Below, in pieces: positions 1 through 8,360 of a DNA stretch of 64,000 nucleotides. Position 1 is the stretch's first letter; every line of letters starts with the position of its first letter. The stretch is taken from the NCBI GenBank assembly GCA_027494015.1, contig JAOSJP010000004.1, positions 1-64,000 on the forward strand, in the 5' to 3' direction. The DNA is from Anaerolineae bacterium (GTDB lineage Bacteria; Chloroflexota; Anaerolineae; Aggregatilineales; Aggregatilineaceae). The notes under the pieces are model-generated. The model was not told the origin of the DNA and ran no database searches. It was given only the letters and a program-made list of their open reading frames with translations. The position numbers were made by a program, and so were the translations under genes.

Positions 1-149
1 ACCGGTTGTTCACTGGTTTACCCCACCCTAAATCCCTCCCCGCCAGCAGGGAGGGACTTGAGGCTGCTCCCCCTTGCTCCGTTTACGGGGAAAGGGGGCC
101 AGGGGATAGGGGTAAACCAGGCCAAGCCGCCACTCATTTCCGCCGTGCC
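1..149. repeat. Intergenic repeat fragment
   Basis: No gene is visible. The stretch has runs typical of this genome's dispersed foldback repeats (gtttacccc ... ggggtaaac ends and a tccctcccc/ggggaaagggg core), so its two ends can pair. A similar right half follows the IS481-type element near 50.42 kb. Confidence 0.4.
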
Positions 150-1118
150 CTAGCCCCACAGGGCGTGCAGATAGTGAATCTGCTCCAACGTGTGGTGGCC
201 GCCGCCGCCCTCGTGGTTGTTGAACTGGTAGACGCGCATCTCTTTGGGCGCGGTCACGTAGTTGTAGGCGGCGAACACGGTCGAGGGCGGGCAGATCATG
301 TCCATCAGCGCCGTCGAGTAGAGCGCGCGCGCCTGCGAGCGGGCGGCGAAGCTCATCCCGTCGAAGTAGGACAGCGTGCGGAAGACTGTCTCCACCTTGT
401 CGCGGTGCACGCTGAGATAGCGCACGATCTCCTGGTAAGGGTGGTCTGCGGTGAGGCCGATGGCCCGCCGGAAATGGCACAGGAACGGCACGTTGGGCAT
501 GGTCACGGCCAGGTCGGGCACCAGGCCGCTGACGGCAACGGCCAGGCCGCCACCCTGACTGATGCCCGTCGCGACGACGCGCGCCGGGTCAACGGCGGGG
601 TGGCTGCGCGCCGCCTCGATGGCGCGCACAGCGTCGGTGTACAGGCGGCGGTAGTAGTAGGAGCGCGGATCGAGGATGCCTTGCGTCATGAAGCCGGGCG
701 TGTGCGGGTTGGCGCCGTCGGACACATCGGATGTGTCGCCCTGCCGCCAGGAGCCGCCCTGTCCGCGCGTGTCCATGATCAGGTAGGCGAAGCCGGCGGC
801 GGCGAAAGTCAGCCATTCGTGCGGGAAGCCGCGCCCGCCCCCGTAGCCGATATACTCGACGACGCAGGGCAGCGGGCCGCGCACCCCGCGCGGCAGCATG
901 AACCAGCCCTTGATCGGCTGGCCGCCATAGCCTGCGAAGGTGACGTCGTAAGTATCCATCAGGCGCAGCCCGAAGTCCACCGCCTCAAAGCGCGCGTTCA
1001 GCGGGTGCTGGCGGGCGGCGGCGAGCGTCTCCGCCCAGAAAGCGTCGAAATCGGGCGGTTCTTCGCGCGGCGGCTGGTACGCCTGCAGCTCTTCAAGCGA
1101 CAGATCGAAGAAAGCCAT
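150..1118 (-). CDS. Acetyl xylan esterase / cephalosporin-C deacetylase (AXE1 family)
   Basis: Predicted 322-residue alpha/beta-hydrolase that removes acetyl groups from sugars or similar small esters. The AXE1 signature is present in order: RGQ at about 118-120, the nucleophile elbow GISQGG at 185-190 (Ser187), a likely catalytic Asp in the MDMICPP stretch near 270, and an HE pair near 302. No signal peptide is seen, so it probably acts in the cytoplasm. The reading frame is open further upstream, but I chose ATG 1118 because GGGAG lies just before it and the family's N-terminus (MAFFDL...) starts there. It stands alone, divergent from the TrmB-type regulator. Family call is strong; substrate is not known. 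Confidence 0.88.
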   Translation of the reverse strand: MAFFDLSLEELQAYQPPREEPPDFDAFWAETLAAARQHPLNARFEAVDFGLRLMDTYDVTFAGYGGQPIKGWFMLPRGVRGPLPCVVEYIGYGGGRGFPHEWLTFAAAGFAYLIMDTRGQGGSWRQGDTSDVSDGANPHTPGFMTQGILDPRSYYYRRLYTDAVRAIEAARSHPAVDPARVVATGISQGGGLAVAVSGLVPDLAVTMPNVPFLCHFRRAIGLTADHPYQEIVRYLSVHRDKVETVFRTLSYFDGMSFAARSQARALYSTALMDMICPPSTVFAAYNYVTAPKEMRVYQFNNHEGGGGHHTLEQIHYLHALWG

Positions 1119-1416
1119 AGTACACTCCCGATGAGTTCTGCGTGTTCTGCTGCCAAACCGCGCCAACTGTAGCACATTCGCCCGGTTTGTGCCCGCCGTG
1201 TGCGTATTGGAGGTGTGAGCAAAACCTGACAGGTAGGGGCGCTGCTCTGCTGCGCCCTGGTTGACCTCACCCCCGCTCGGCGCTGACGCGCCTCGCCGCC
1301 CCCTCTCCACGTTGGAGGGGCGGGCAAATAAGATTGCATTGACGGCTAACGATAAGATGACGGAAGAACAATTCAAGGGGAGAAACGAGCCAAGAAGGCG
1401 ACTTCGCGGAGCCGGT

Positions 1417-1448
1417 TGTAGGGGCGGGTTTGCAAACCCGCCCCTACA
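1417..1448. repeat. 32-bp perfect palindrome (TGTAGGGGCG type)
   Basis: Each arm is TGTAGGGGCGGGTTTG and the centre is GCAAAC-like with no loop. An identical 32-bp copy lies at 40031-40062 and a variant at 29018-29050. The 30-bp palindrome at 1612-1641 shares the outer GTAGGGGCG arm but has a different centre. Confidence 0.9.
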
Positions 1449-1611
1449 GGCCCTGCCAGGCTGCTGAGCTTCTCGCTCAAGCCGCCCGTTCCTTCCGCCG
1501 ATTGCGATCGCTCGCCGTTACGCTGAATCAACACTGTCTGATATGTCCGACCCTCCAACGTGGAGAGGGGGCAGCGCTGCCCGCGTCAGTGGGCCGCGCG
1601 GGGATGAGGTC

Positions 1612-1641
1612 CGTAGGGGCGTATGGCCATACGCCCCTACG
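1612..1641. repeat. 30-bp perfect palindrome
   Basis: Arms CGTAGGGGCGTATGG / CCATACGCCCCTACG with no loop. The outer half matches the 1417-1448 palindrome; the inner half differs. Confidence 0.85.
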
Positions 1642-1699
1642 AGCAGGCTGACAGGCGGCGGATTTTGCTGCGATTGCCCTGCCCCTCTGCGGATCGGAG

Positions 1700-1729
1700 T
1701 TGCCAACCGCCGGCATAGTAGGCTATAAT
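1700..1729 (+). promoter_or_regulatory. Promoter of the TrmB-type regulator
   Basis: TTGCCA at 1700-1705, an 18-bp spacer and a perfect TATAAT at 1724-1729. Transcription would start near 1736, at the left edge of the inverted repeat 1738-1755. Confidence 0.7.
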
Positions 1730-1737
1730 AAAACTAC

Positions 1738-1755
1738 TAGTTCGTTTTCGAACTA
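1738..1755. promoter_or_regulatory. Inverted repeat, likely operator
   Basis: TAGTTCG, four T residues, CGAACTA: a 7-bp perfect inverted repeat placed on the predicted start point and before the gene. The position suits autoregulation by the encoded TrmB-type protein. That role is inference. Confidence 0.5.
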
Positions 1756-1769
1756 CTATGCGAGGCGAC

Positions 1770-2570
1770 ATGGACATTCTCAGCAACCTGGGCGTGATTG
1801 GGTTTACTGAGTACGAGGCCAAAGTGTACCTGGCCCTGCTCAAAGAGTATCCGGCGACCGGCTACCAGATCAGCAAGCAGGCTGGCATCCCGCGCTCGAT
1901 GGTCTACGAGGCGCTGGGCCGGCTCGACGTGCGCGGGGCGGTGCTCAAGTCCGAAGCGCCGAAGGCCACGCTCTACCGGCCCCTGCCGCCCGACGTGCTG
2001 CTCAACCGGCTGACCGCCTCCTACGCTCGCCTGCTGGACGAGCTGCGCCGCGATCTCAACGCCCTCTACCTGGCGCAGGACGAAGGCTACTTGTGGACGT
2101 TTGCGGGGGAGGATCGCGTGCTGAGCTACGCCGAGCACATGATCGTCCACGCGCAGCGCGAGATGATGCTGGTGCTCACTGACGCGCATCTGCGCCGCCT
2201 GCGCGAAGTGATCGTCGCCGCCGACGCGCGCGGGGTGGCCATTGGTGCCCTGCTCACCGGCGAAGACAGCCTCGATGTGGGGGACATCGCCTACCACCCG
2301 CCGCGCGAGAGCGAGCTGCACAAGCTGGCCGACAGCCTGGTTGTTGTGGTGGACGAGCTGGAAGTGCTCATCGCCAGCGAACAGGGCCTCAACTACACGG
2401 CCACTGTGACCACCAACACCAACATGGTGCAGATCGGGCGGCAGTTCGTGTGGATGGAACTGTTCGCTCACCGTATCTTCTCGCAGCTCGAGCCGGAGGC
2501 GCTGCGGCATCTCTCGCCAGACGACCGCAGCGTGCTCGAATCGGTGACCGGGCGTCGTCCGGAGGAATGA
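1770..2570 (+). CDS. TrmB-family transcriptional regulator
   Basis: DNA-binding regulator of about 266 residues. The first ~75 residues form the TrmB winged helix-turn-helix (LGxxGFTEYEAKVYLALL ... SMVYEALGRLDVRG). The rest resembles the TrmB C-terminal effector domain, related to phospholipase-D-like folds, with no catalytic HKD motif visible. An upstream ATG at 1758 is in frame but has no ribosome site and touches the operator-like repeat. ATG 1770 has GAGG at 1762-1765, so I prefer it. It lies 55 bp ahead of the metal ATPase on the same strand, so it may control that pump. The ligand cannot be told from sequence. Confidence 0.82.
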   Translation: MDILSNLGVIGFTEYEAKVYLALLKEYPATGYQISKQAGIPRSMVYEALGRLDVRGAVLKSEAPKATLYRPLPPDVLLNRLTASYARLLDELRRDLNALYLAQDEGYLWTFAGEDRVLSYAEHMIVHAQREMMLVLTDAHLRRLREVIVAADARGVAIGALLTGEDSLDVGDIAYHPPRESELHKLADSLVVVVDELEVLIASEQGLNYTATVTTNTNMVQIGRQFVWMELFAHRIFSQLEPEALRHLSPDDRSVLESVTGRRPEE

Positions 2571-2625
2571 GGACGGCGCGCCGCTTTTCTTGGGGATTTC
2601 GCGCCACTCACTAACCGAGGCAATC

Positions 2626-4584
2626 ATGACGGGAGTATCTGTTTCCAAGACGACCAAAGCCGGGCGCGCGCGCGCTGCGTGGGAGATGCCGCGCTGGTTG
2701 GAGCGGCGCACCATCGAGCCGGCGCTGGTTGTCGTCACCCTGGCGGCGCTGGTGCTGAGCTTCGTCGTTGAGGCGGCGGGGCAGCAGCACGGAGACAGCG
2801 CCCTGACCCTCCTGGGCAGCATCGCCTACCTGGCAGGCGGCTTCTTCGGCTTCGTGGAAAGCCTCAAGAGTCTGCGCGCCCGCGAGCTGAACATTGACGT
2901 TCTGATGATCGCCGCCGCCATCGGCGCGGCCCTGGTCGGCGAGTGGCAGGATGGGGCGATCCTGCTCTTTCTGTTTTCGCTGAGCAACGTGCTGCAGGAC
3001 TACGCCATCGGGCGCAGCCGCAAGGCGATCCGCTCGCTCTTCGCGCTCTACCCCGAAGAAGCGCGGGTGCGCACGGCAGATGGCGTCAAGACCGTGCCGA
3101 TCAGCGAGATTCAGGTTGGGCAGATGGTGCTCATCCAGCCCGGCGAGCGCATCCCGGTGGACGGTGACGTGACCGGCGGGCAAACCTCGGTGGATCAGGC
3201 GACGATCACCGGCGAGTCCATGCCGGTGGACAAAGGGCCGGGCGACCGCGTCTTTGCTGGCACGCTGAATAAGAACGGGGCGATTGACGTGCGGGCGACG
3301 GCGGTGGCCTCGCACTCGACCCTGGCGCGGATCATCACCATGGTCGAGGAGGCGCAGGCGCGCAAAGCGCCGACGCAGCGCTTCCTGGAGGAGTTCGAGC
3401 AGTATTACGCGCTGATCGTCATCGGCACGTCGCTGGCCGTGCTGCTGGTCACCTGGCTGCTGCTCGGCTGGAGCTTTCACGATGGTTTCTACCGGGCGAT
3501 GGTGCTGCTGGTGGTGGCGTCACCGTGCGCGCTGGTCATCTCCGTGCCGGCGTCTTTCCTCTCGGCGATTGCGGCGGGCGCGCGGCGCGGCGTGATCTTC
3601 AAGGGCGGCGCGCACCTGGAGCAGATGGGCACGGTCAAAGTCGTCGCTTTCGACAAGACGGGCACGCTGACCAGGGGCCGCCCCGCCGTGACCGATGTGG
3701 TCGCCTACAACGGGCACAGCGAAGAAGCGCTGCTGCGCGCCGCTGCATCCGTTGAGGCGCGCTCGGAGCATCCACTGGCGGCAGCGATTCGCGCGGCGGC
3801 GGAAGAGCGCGGTCTGGCCCTGGACGAGGTGGGCGAGTTCTACGCCGAGCCGGGGCAGGGCGTGGCTGGCTTCATCGGCGAGACGCTGGTGCGCGTGGGG
3901 CGCGCCCAGTACATCACCGAGTGCGCCGGGCAGCCGCCCGTCGGTCTGCTGGCGGAGCACGACCGGCTGCGCGATCAGGGCAAGACCGTCCTGCTCGCCT
4001 GCTATGGCGGCGAGTGGATGGGCGCGCTGGCCGTGGCCGATCAACTGCGGCCCCAGTCAGCGCAGATGGTGGCCGACCTGCATCGCGCGGGCGTGCAGCG
4101 CGTGGTTATGCTCACCGGCGATAACGCTGTCGTCGCCCGGCAGATCGCCGAACAGGTGGGTGTGGACGACGTGCGCGCCGAGCTGATGCCCGACGACAAG
4201 GCAACGATCATGACCGATCTGGAGCGCGCCTACGGCCCGGTGGCGATGGTCGGTGATGGCGTCAACGACGCGCCCGCCCTGGCGACGGCGACTGTCGGCA
4301 TTGCGATGGGCGCCGCCGGCACCGATGTCGCGCTGGAAACGGCGGATGTGGTGCTGATGGGCGACGCGCTGGAAGCCATCCCCTACACGATTCGCCTCAG
4401 CCGCAAGGCGCGCCGCGTCGTGTGGCAGAACATCTTCTTCTCTCTGAGTGTGATCGTGGTGCTGGTGATCGGCACCTTCGCCATCAGCCTGCCGCTGCCG
4501 CTGGGCGTGGTCGGGCACGAGGGCAGCACGGTGATCGTCGTGCTCAACGGGCTGCGTCTGCTGATCGGGCGCGTCGGCGACTAG
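2626..4584 (+). CDS. P1B-4-type transition-metal exporting ATPase
   Basis: Membrane P-type ATPase of 652 residues that would pump Co, Fe(II) or Zn out of the cell. Visible motifs: TGES near 195 (actuator domain), SPC near 299 (metal-binding helix), DKTGT with the phosphorylated Asp near 343, SEHPLA (nucleotide-binding domain), GDGVND near 543 and HEGST near 631 in the last helix. SPC plus HEG(G/S)T, without an N-terminal metal-binding domain, is the P1B-4 pattern (CoaT, CtpD and PfeT relatives) and not the CPC pattern of Cu or Zn/Cd pumps. ATG 2626 is preceded by GAGG; an upstream TTG is unlikely. FeoAB downstream makes an iron role attractive, but the metal is inference. Confidence 0.9.
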   Translation: MTGVSVSKTTKAGRARAAWEMPRWLERRTIEPALVVVTLAALVLSFVVEAAGQQHGDSALTLLGSIAYLAGGFFGFVESLKSLRARELNIDVLMIAAAIGAALVGEWQDGAILLFLFSLSNVLQDYAIGRSRKAIRSLFALYPEEARVRTADGVKTVPISEIQVGQMVLIQPGERIPVDGDVTGGQTSVDQATITGESMPVDKGPGDRVFAGTLNKNGAIDVRATAVASHSTLARIITMVEEAQARKAPTQRFLEEFEQYYALIVIGTSLAVLLVTWLLLGWSFHDGFYRAMVLLVVASPCALVISVPASFLSAIAAGARRGVIFKGGAHLEQMGTVKVVAFDKTGTLTRGRPAVTDVVAYNGHSEEALLRAAASVEARSEHPLAAAIRAAAEERGLALDEVGEFYAEPGQGVAGFIGETLVRVGRAQYITECAGQPPVGLLAEHDRLRDQGKTVLLACYGGEWMGALAVADQLRPQSAQMVADLHRAGVQRVVMLTGDNAVVARQIAEQVGVDDVRAELMPDDKATIMTDLERAYGPVAMVGDGVNDAPALATATVGIAMGAAGTDVALETADVVLMGDALEAIPYTIRLSRKARRVVWQNIFFSLSVIVVLVIGTFAISLPLPLGVVGHEGSTVIVVLNGLRLLIGRVGD

Positions 4585-4629
4585 AGCGTGTTATGAACTT
4601 GGCACCTTCAACAAGGGAGAGGGGCGCTC

Positions 4630-4740
4630 TGTTTACCTCACCCCCTGGCCTCGCTGCGCTCGGCCTTTCCCCCTCTCCATGCATGGAGAGGGGGCGTCGA
4701 GGCGCGCCAGCGCCGAGACGGGGGTGAGGTCAACCAGGAG
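4630..4740. repeat. Dispersed foldback element copy
   Basis: Complete copy with acctcaccccc and gggggtgaggtcaa ends and a ccccctctcc/ggagaggggg core. Its internal asymmetric part is inverted relative to the 34-35.5 kb copies. It holds no gene. Confidence 0.75.
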
Positions 4741-4846
4741 CTACCCAAAACCGCTGGGGAAAGACAGGGCCGTCAGTGCATAACAGCCCCTAGGGGCCAC
4801 CCAGGAAGCGTGTCACATCTCTCTGGCTGCGCATCACCGGGCAGCG

Positions 4847-4877
4847 AAAAGTCCCCGCTCTGCGAAGGGCGGGGACG
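4847..4877 (-). terminator. Intrinsic terminator of the LysW-like gene
   Basis: On the minus strand GTCCCCGC pairs with GCGGGGAC around a 10-nt loop and is followed by CTTTTCGC (a short T-tract). It sits about 80 bp past the stop of the LysW-like gene. Confidence 0.7.
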
Positions 4878-4953
4878 TGGGGTCGCACTATGTAGTGAAG
4901 TGTAGTGAAGTGAAGGGTGGCGGGCGTGAACCGTCAAGGGCAGCCCGGACGTG

Positions 4954-5205
4954 TCATTCCTCCCAGTCCTCCTCGTCCCACTCTTCTTCCTCCTCTAGCC
5001 CTGCACCTGCATGTTCCAGCGTGGGCGGGCGCAAGTCAACGACCTCCAACTGCGTGTTGCATTCGGGGCAGTCCACCAAGTCCCACACTTCGGCATTGTC
5101 TCGCAGTGGCACCCAGGCACTACACAATGGGCAGCGTGCGCGGAGCTTGCTCTTCGGGCTGCGCTGCTGGCCCCCGGTCTTGCTGTCAAACGCATCGCTC
5201 TTCAT
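4954..5205 (-). CDS. LysW-like acidic zinc-ribbon protein
   Basis: Small protein of 83 residues that resembles the LysW/ArgW amino-group carrier proteins of lysine and arginine synthesis. A zinc ribbon runs CPLC ... CPEC (about 25-50), followed by the family-like LEVVDLRPPTLE segment and a very acidic tail ending EEDWEE. LysW proteins end EDWGE, and their last Glu is coupled to the amino-acid substrate. Here the Gly is replaced by Glu and about 30 extra residues precede the ribbon. No lysX/argX ligase or other lysine genes lie nearby, so it is an orphan. A strong promoter and a terminator frame it, which supports a real single-gene unit. It could have another role. Confidence 0.7.
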   Translation of the reverse strand: MKSDAFDSKTGGQQRSPKSKLRARCPLCSAWVPLRDNAEVWDLVDCPECNTQLEVVDLRPPTLEHAGAGLEEEEEWDEEDWEE

Positions 5206-5253
5206 TCCTGCCGCTCAACAGTGTGCAAAGGAGAATGAGACGCACTATGAAGC

Positions 5254-5282
5254 GATATAGCACGGATTCGGCGGCGTGTCAA
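5254..5282 (-). promoter_or_regulatory. Sigma-70-type promoter for the LysW-like gene
   Basis: On the minus strand TTGACA (5282-5277), a 17-bp spacer and TATATC (5259-5254). The predicted start lies about 40 bases before the ATG at 5205. Confidence 0.75.
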
Positions 5283-5677
5283 TTTGTTCGCCTGACCGTG
5301 CGTGCGAAATGTATCAGGTAGGGGCGCTGCTCTGTGTCACCCGCTGTAGGGTTAACACAAATGGAGGGTAACAAAACACGGGACAGGAACCGTCCAGCGG
5401 GGCCAAGCAGCGTCAGTCGTCTGCGGCGCTGGTCTGACGCGAGCATGAGCGCCCACATGGTCAGCGGGGTTGATGGGAGTTCCGGCTGCCGTCGCGAAGG
5501 TGGTAAAACATGGCCGGATAGATAACTAGTGGAACTCTGCCGCGCCCTGGATTTACCTCATCCCCGCGCGGCCCACTGACGCGCCAGCAGCGAGGCTGGG
5601 GTGAGGTCAAGGCCCCCGCGTCACGCAAGTCGCTGATACCCTTTGCTCCGCCCGTCGATCATTTTTGCCTTTCCGAC
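5283..5677. repeat. Gene-free region with a foldback copy
   Basis: No gene is seen. A degenerate dispersed foldback copy lies at about 5551-5610 (tttacctcatccccg ... ggggtgaggtcaa). The rest carries nothing I recognise before the feo promoter. Confidence 0.45.
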
Positions 5678-5706
5678 TTGACGTTTTGGTTTACCTAAAA
5701 TATAAT
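5678..5706 (+). promoter_or_regulatory. feo operon promoter with operator-like inverted repeat
   Basis: TTGACG (5678-5683), a 17-bp spacer and TATAAT (5701-5706). The whole spacer reads TTTTGGTTTACCTAAAA, an imperfect inverted repeat (TTTT-GGT / ACCTAAAA). It is reminiscent of DtxR/MntR-type metal-regulator boxes and is positioned to block polymerase. The promoter is clear; the regulator is inference. Confidence 0.7.
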
Positions 5707-5763
5707 CTCCAACAGTAAGGATTCTATCGTTCACGCTGCTGAAATCTTTGTGAAGACAGGCAC

Positions 5764-6048
5764 ATGACTCTGAACGCTGGCCCTGACAACGAGCAGCCCG
5801 CCTGGCACACCCTGGCCGACCTACGGCCCGGCGAGACCGCCGAGGTCGCTGCCCTGCACAGCGCCGGCGCCGAGCGCCGCCGGCTGATGGACCTGGGCAT
5901 CGTGCCCGGCACGACCATCACTGCCGAGCTGCGCAGCCCGCTCAACGACCCGGTGGCCTACCGGGTGCGCGGCGCGCTGATCGCGCTGCGCCGGAGCCAG
6001 GCCGCTCAGATTGAGATTCGCAGCCCTGCACCGGAGATACGCTCATGA
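5764..6048 (+). CDS. feoA: Ferrous iron transport protein FeoA
   Basis: Cytoplasmic SH3-like protein of 94 residues that supports FeoB-driven Fe(II) uptake. The core motif is typical: [15 protein letters not shown] ... [16 protein letters not shown] ... [22 protein letters not shown]. Its stop overlaps the start of the FeoB GTPase gene by 4 bases (ATGA), so the two are translationally coupled. It is the first gene of a three-gene operon driven by the promoter at 5678-5706. Confidence 0.92.
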   Translation: MTLNAGPDNEQPAWHTLADLRPGETAEVAALHSAGAERRRLMDLGIVPGTTITAELRSPLNDPVAYRVRGALIALRRSQAAQIEIRSPAPEIRS

Positions 6049-6884
6049 CGATGACGACCAACACCCTGCCCGGCTCCGCCTGCGCGACCTGCCCCATGAA
6101 CCGGCACCTGGCGCGCCTGGGCGTCAAGATGGACTCCTGGGACTATGTGGTGGCCCTGGCGGGCAACCCCAACACCGGCAAGAGCACCGTCTTCAACGCC
6201 CTGACCGGCCTGCGCCAGCACACGGGCAACTGGCCCGGCAAGACTGTGGCGCGGGCCGAGGGCGGCTTTGAGTACGGCGACAAGCGTTACAAGATCGTAG
6301 ACCTGCCCGGCACGTATTCGTTGCTGGCCACCAGCGCCGACGAAGAGATCGCCCGCGACTTCATCCTCTTCGGCCAGCCGGACGTGACGGTGATCGTCGC
6401 CGACGCCACGCGCCTGGAGCGCAACCTCAACCTGGCCCTGCAAGTGCTGGAGATCACCGACAAGGCAGTGGTGGCGCTCAACCTGATGGACGAGGCGCGG
6501 CGGCACAAGCTCGCTGTGGATCAGCGCCGGCTGGCGCGCGACCTGGGCGTGCCCGTCGTGGCGCTGACCGCGCGGCGCGGCGAGGGCGTCGCCGAGCTGT
6601 TGCAGATGGTGCACGGCGTGGCGACCGGCGAGATCAAGCCGCGCCCGCACCGCCTGGCCTCCACCCGCGATTCGGTGCTCGACCGCATCCTCGGCCAGCT
6701 TGTGGCGCGCATTGAAGCGGCCTTCCCTGGGCTGCCCAACGCGCGTTGGGTGGCGCTGCGCCTGCTCGATGGCGACGCCTCCATTGAGAGCGCCATCCGC
6801 GATGGCAGCCTGGGCGATCTGTCGCGCGGGTTGCAGACGGCCACCGTCGCCGAGCGGCTGGTCGTGGCTGGAGCGCCCTCATGA
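6045..6884 (+). CDS. feoB: FeoB N-terminal GTPase component (split FeoB)
   Basis: Soluble G-protein part of the Fe(II) transporter, 279 residues. GTPase motifs are intact: GNPNTGKST (about 40-48), the switch [12 protein letters not shown] (about 86-89) and NLMD (146-149). A CATCPM cysteine pair lies near the N-terminus and could bind metal. After the G domain comes part of the helical GDI domain, and then the gene stops. FeoB is usually one polypeptide; here the transmembrane part is a separate gene starting inside this stop codon (ATGA) with its own GGAG site 7 nt upstream. I read it as a true split, not a frame error. Confidence 0.88.
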   Translation: MTMTTNTLPGSACATCPMNRHLARLGVKMDSWDYVVALAGNPNTGKSTVFNALTGLRQHTGNWPGKTVARAEGGFEYGDKRYKIVDLPGTYSLLATSADEEIARDFILFGQPDVTVIVADATRLERNLNLALQVLEITDKAVVALNLMDEARRHKLAVDQRRLARDLGVPVVALTARRGEGVAELLQMVHGVATGEIKPRPHRLASTRDSVLDRILGQLVARIEAAFPGLPNARWVALRLLDGDASIESAIRDGSLGDLSRGLQTATVAERLVVAGAPS

Positions 6885-8305
6885 GCGACCCGGCTGCCGA
6901 CCTCCTGCAGGCGGCGCGAGCGCTGCGGGCGGAGGCGGGCGCGGGGGTGCACGACCAGCTTGCCGAGGCGCTTTACACCGATGCCGCGCGCCTGGCCGAC
7001 CGCGCCATCACCCGCCCGGACGAACGCCCCCGCTTCGACCTGGACCGGACCATTGACCGCCTGGTGACCAGCCGGACGTGGGGCTTCCCCATCATGATCC
7101 TGCTGCTGACGGTCGTCTTCTGGATCACCATCCAGGGCGCGAACGTCCCTTCCAGGCTGCTGGCGACGCTGCTGCTGGACACAGTTCATCCCGCTCTCAA
7201 GGACGGGGCGAGCGCGCTGGGCTTCCCCTGGTGGCTCAGCGGCGTGCTGATAGACGGGGCGTACCTGGCCGGGGCCTGGGTGGTCAGCGTCATGCTGCCG
7301 CCGATGGCCATCTTCTTCCCGCTGTTCACGCTGCTGGAGGACTTCGGCTATCTGCCGCGCGTGGCCTTCAACCTGGATCGCCTGTTCAGCCGGGCGGGCG
7401 CGCACGGCAAGCAGGCGCTCTCGATGACCATGGGCTTCGGCTGCAACGCGGCGGGCGTGGTCGCCACGCGGGTGATTGACAGCCCGCGCGAGCGGCTGAT
7501 CGCCATCATCACCAACAACTTCGCCATCTGCAACGGGCGCTGGCCGACGCTGATCATGGTCTCGACCATCTTCATCGGGGGGGCTGTCCCGGCGGCGCTG
7601 GCCGGGCTGGTCTCGGCGGCGGCGGTGGTGGGCGTCGCCGTGCTGGGCGTGCTGCTGACGTTTGCGGTGTCGTGGTTCCTCTCGCGGACGATGCTCAAGG
7701 GCGAGGCGTCCGTTTTCAGCCTGGAGCTGCCGCCCTACCGCCCGCCGCGCATCTGGCAGACGCTCTACACGTCGGTCATTGACCGCACGCTAATCGTGCT
7801 CTGGCGCGCGGTGACGATGGCTGTCCCGGCGGGCGTGGTCATCTGGACAATCTCCAATGTGCACGTCGGCGGGCAGAGCGTCGCCGAGCACCTGGTGACG
7901 GGACTGGACGGCTTCGGCTGGCTGCTGGGGCTGAACGGAGTGATCCTGGTGGCTTACATCGTGGCCATTCCCGCCAACGAGATCATCATCCCCACGATCC
8001 TCATGCTGACCGTGCTGACGGCGCGGCTATCCGGCGTGGGCGAGGGCGCGGGGGTGATGTTCGAGCTGGAGTCGGGCAGCGCCATCCGCACTATTCTGCA
8101 CGCGGGCGGCTGGACGACGCTGACCGCGATCAACCTGATGCTCTTCAGCCTGATCCACAACCCGTGCAGCACGACCATCCTGACCATCTACCACGAGACG
8201 CGCAGCCTCAAATGGACGACGGTGGCGACGATCCTGCCGCTGCTGCTGGGCTTCGCCGTGACCTTCACCCTGGCGACCGCCGCGCGCCTGCTCGGCTGGG
8301 CGTGA
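6881..8305 (+). CDS. feoB: FeoB membrane permease component (split FeoB)
   Basis: Fe(II) permease part, 474 residues. The first ~60 residues ([10 protein letters not shown] ... [15 protein letters not shown]) match the end of the GDI domain and the linker of full-length FeoB. Next come the conserved membrane segments: [16 protein letters not shown], a gate region with [42 protein letters not shown], and the C-terminal gate with PANEIIIPT. It needs the GTPase encoded just upstream. Two partially duplicated gate domains, as in FeoB, are visible. A 15-bp-stem hairpin follows the stop at 8327-8360. Confidence 0.9.
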   Translation: MSDPAADLLQAARALRAEAGAGVHDQLAEALYTDAARLADRAITRPDERPRFDLDRTIDRLVTSRTWGFPIMILLLTVVFWITIQGANVPSRLLATLLLDTVHPALKDGASALGFPWWLSGVLIDGAYLAGAWVVSVMLPPMAIFFPLFTLLEDFGYLPRVAFNLDRLFSRAGAHGKQALSMTMGFGCNAAGVVATRVIDSPRERLIAIITNNFAICNGRWPTLIMVSTIFIGGAVPAALAGLVSAAAVVGVAVLGVLLTFAVSWFLSRTMLKGEASVFSLELPPYRPPRIWQTLYTSVIDRTLIVLWRAVTMAVPAGVVIWTISNVHVGGQSVAEHLVTGLDGFGWLLGLNGVILVAYIVAIPANEIIIPTILMLTVLTARLSGVGEGAGVMFELESGSAIRTILHAGGWTTLTAINLMLFSLIHNPCSTTILTIYHETRSLKWTTVATILPLLLGFAVTFTLATAARLLGWA

Positions 8306-8326
8306 GAGAGGGGCGCGGGCAGAAGA

Positions 8327-8360
8327 AGACTTCCGAAGTCTTCGGAGACTTCGGAAGTCT
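8327..8360. repeat. TTCCGAAGTC hairpin repeat
   Basis: AGACTTCCGAAGTCT and AGACTTCGGAAGTCT, 15-bp arms with a 4-nt loop, 22 bp after feoB. Related copies lie at 21565-21597, 46154-46168 (single arm) and 47787-47819. It could end feo transcription, but no T-tract follows. Confidence 0.75.

Larger units (their letters stand above)
1119..1723. repeat. Gene-free region with dispersed palindromes
   Basis: About 600 bp without a gene. It holds half of a dispersed foldback element (1261-1320), a 32-bp perfect palindrome (1417-1448), the opposite arm of the foldback (1548-1610) and a 30-bp perfect palindrome (1612-1641). The two foldback arms, ending in ccacgttggagg and cctccaacgtgg, are complementary and about 230 bp apart. 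This suggests one element opened at its apex. Confidence 0.6.

Noticed and set aside
6..1172. Long plus-strand open frame opposite the AXE1 esterase
   Set aside because: It is a shadow of the esterase on the other strand; the esterase has catalytic motifs and this frame has none.
6865..6890. feoB break as a frameshift
   Set aside because: The ATGA overlap and a GGAG site 7 nt before the second start make a true gene split more likely, although reads should be checked.
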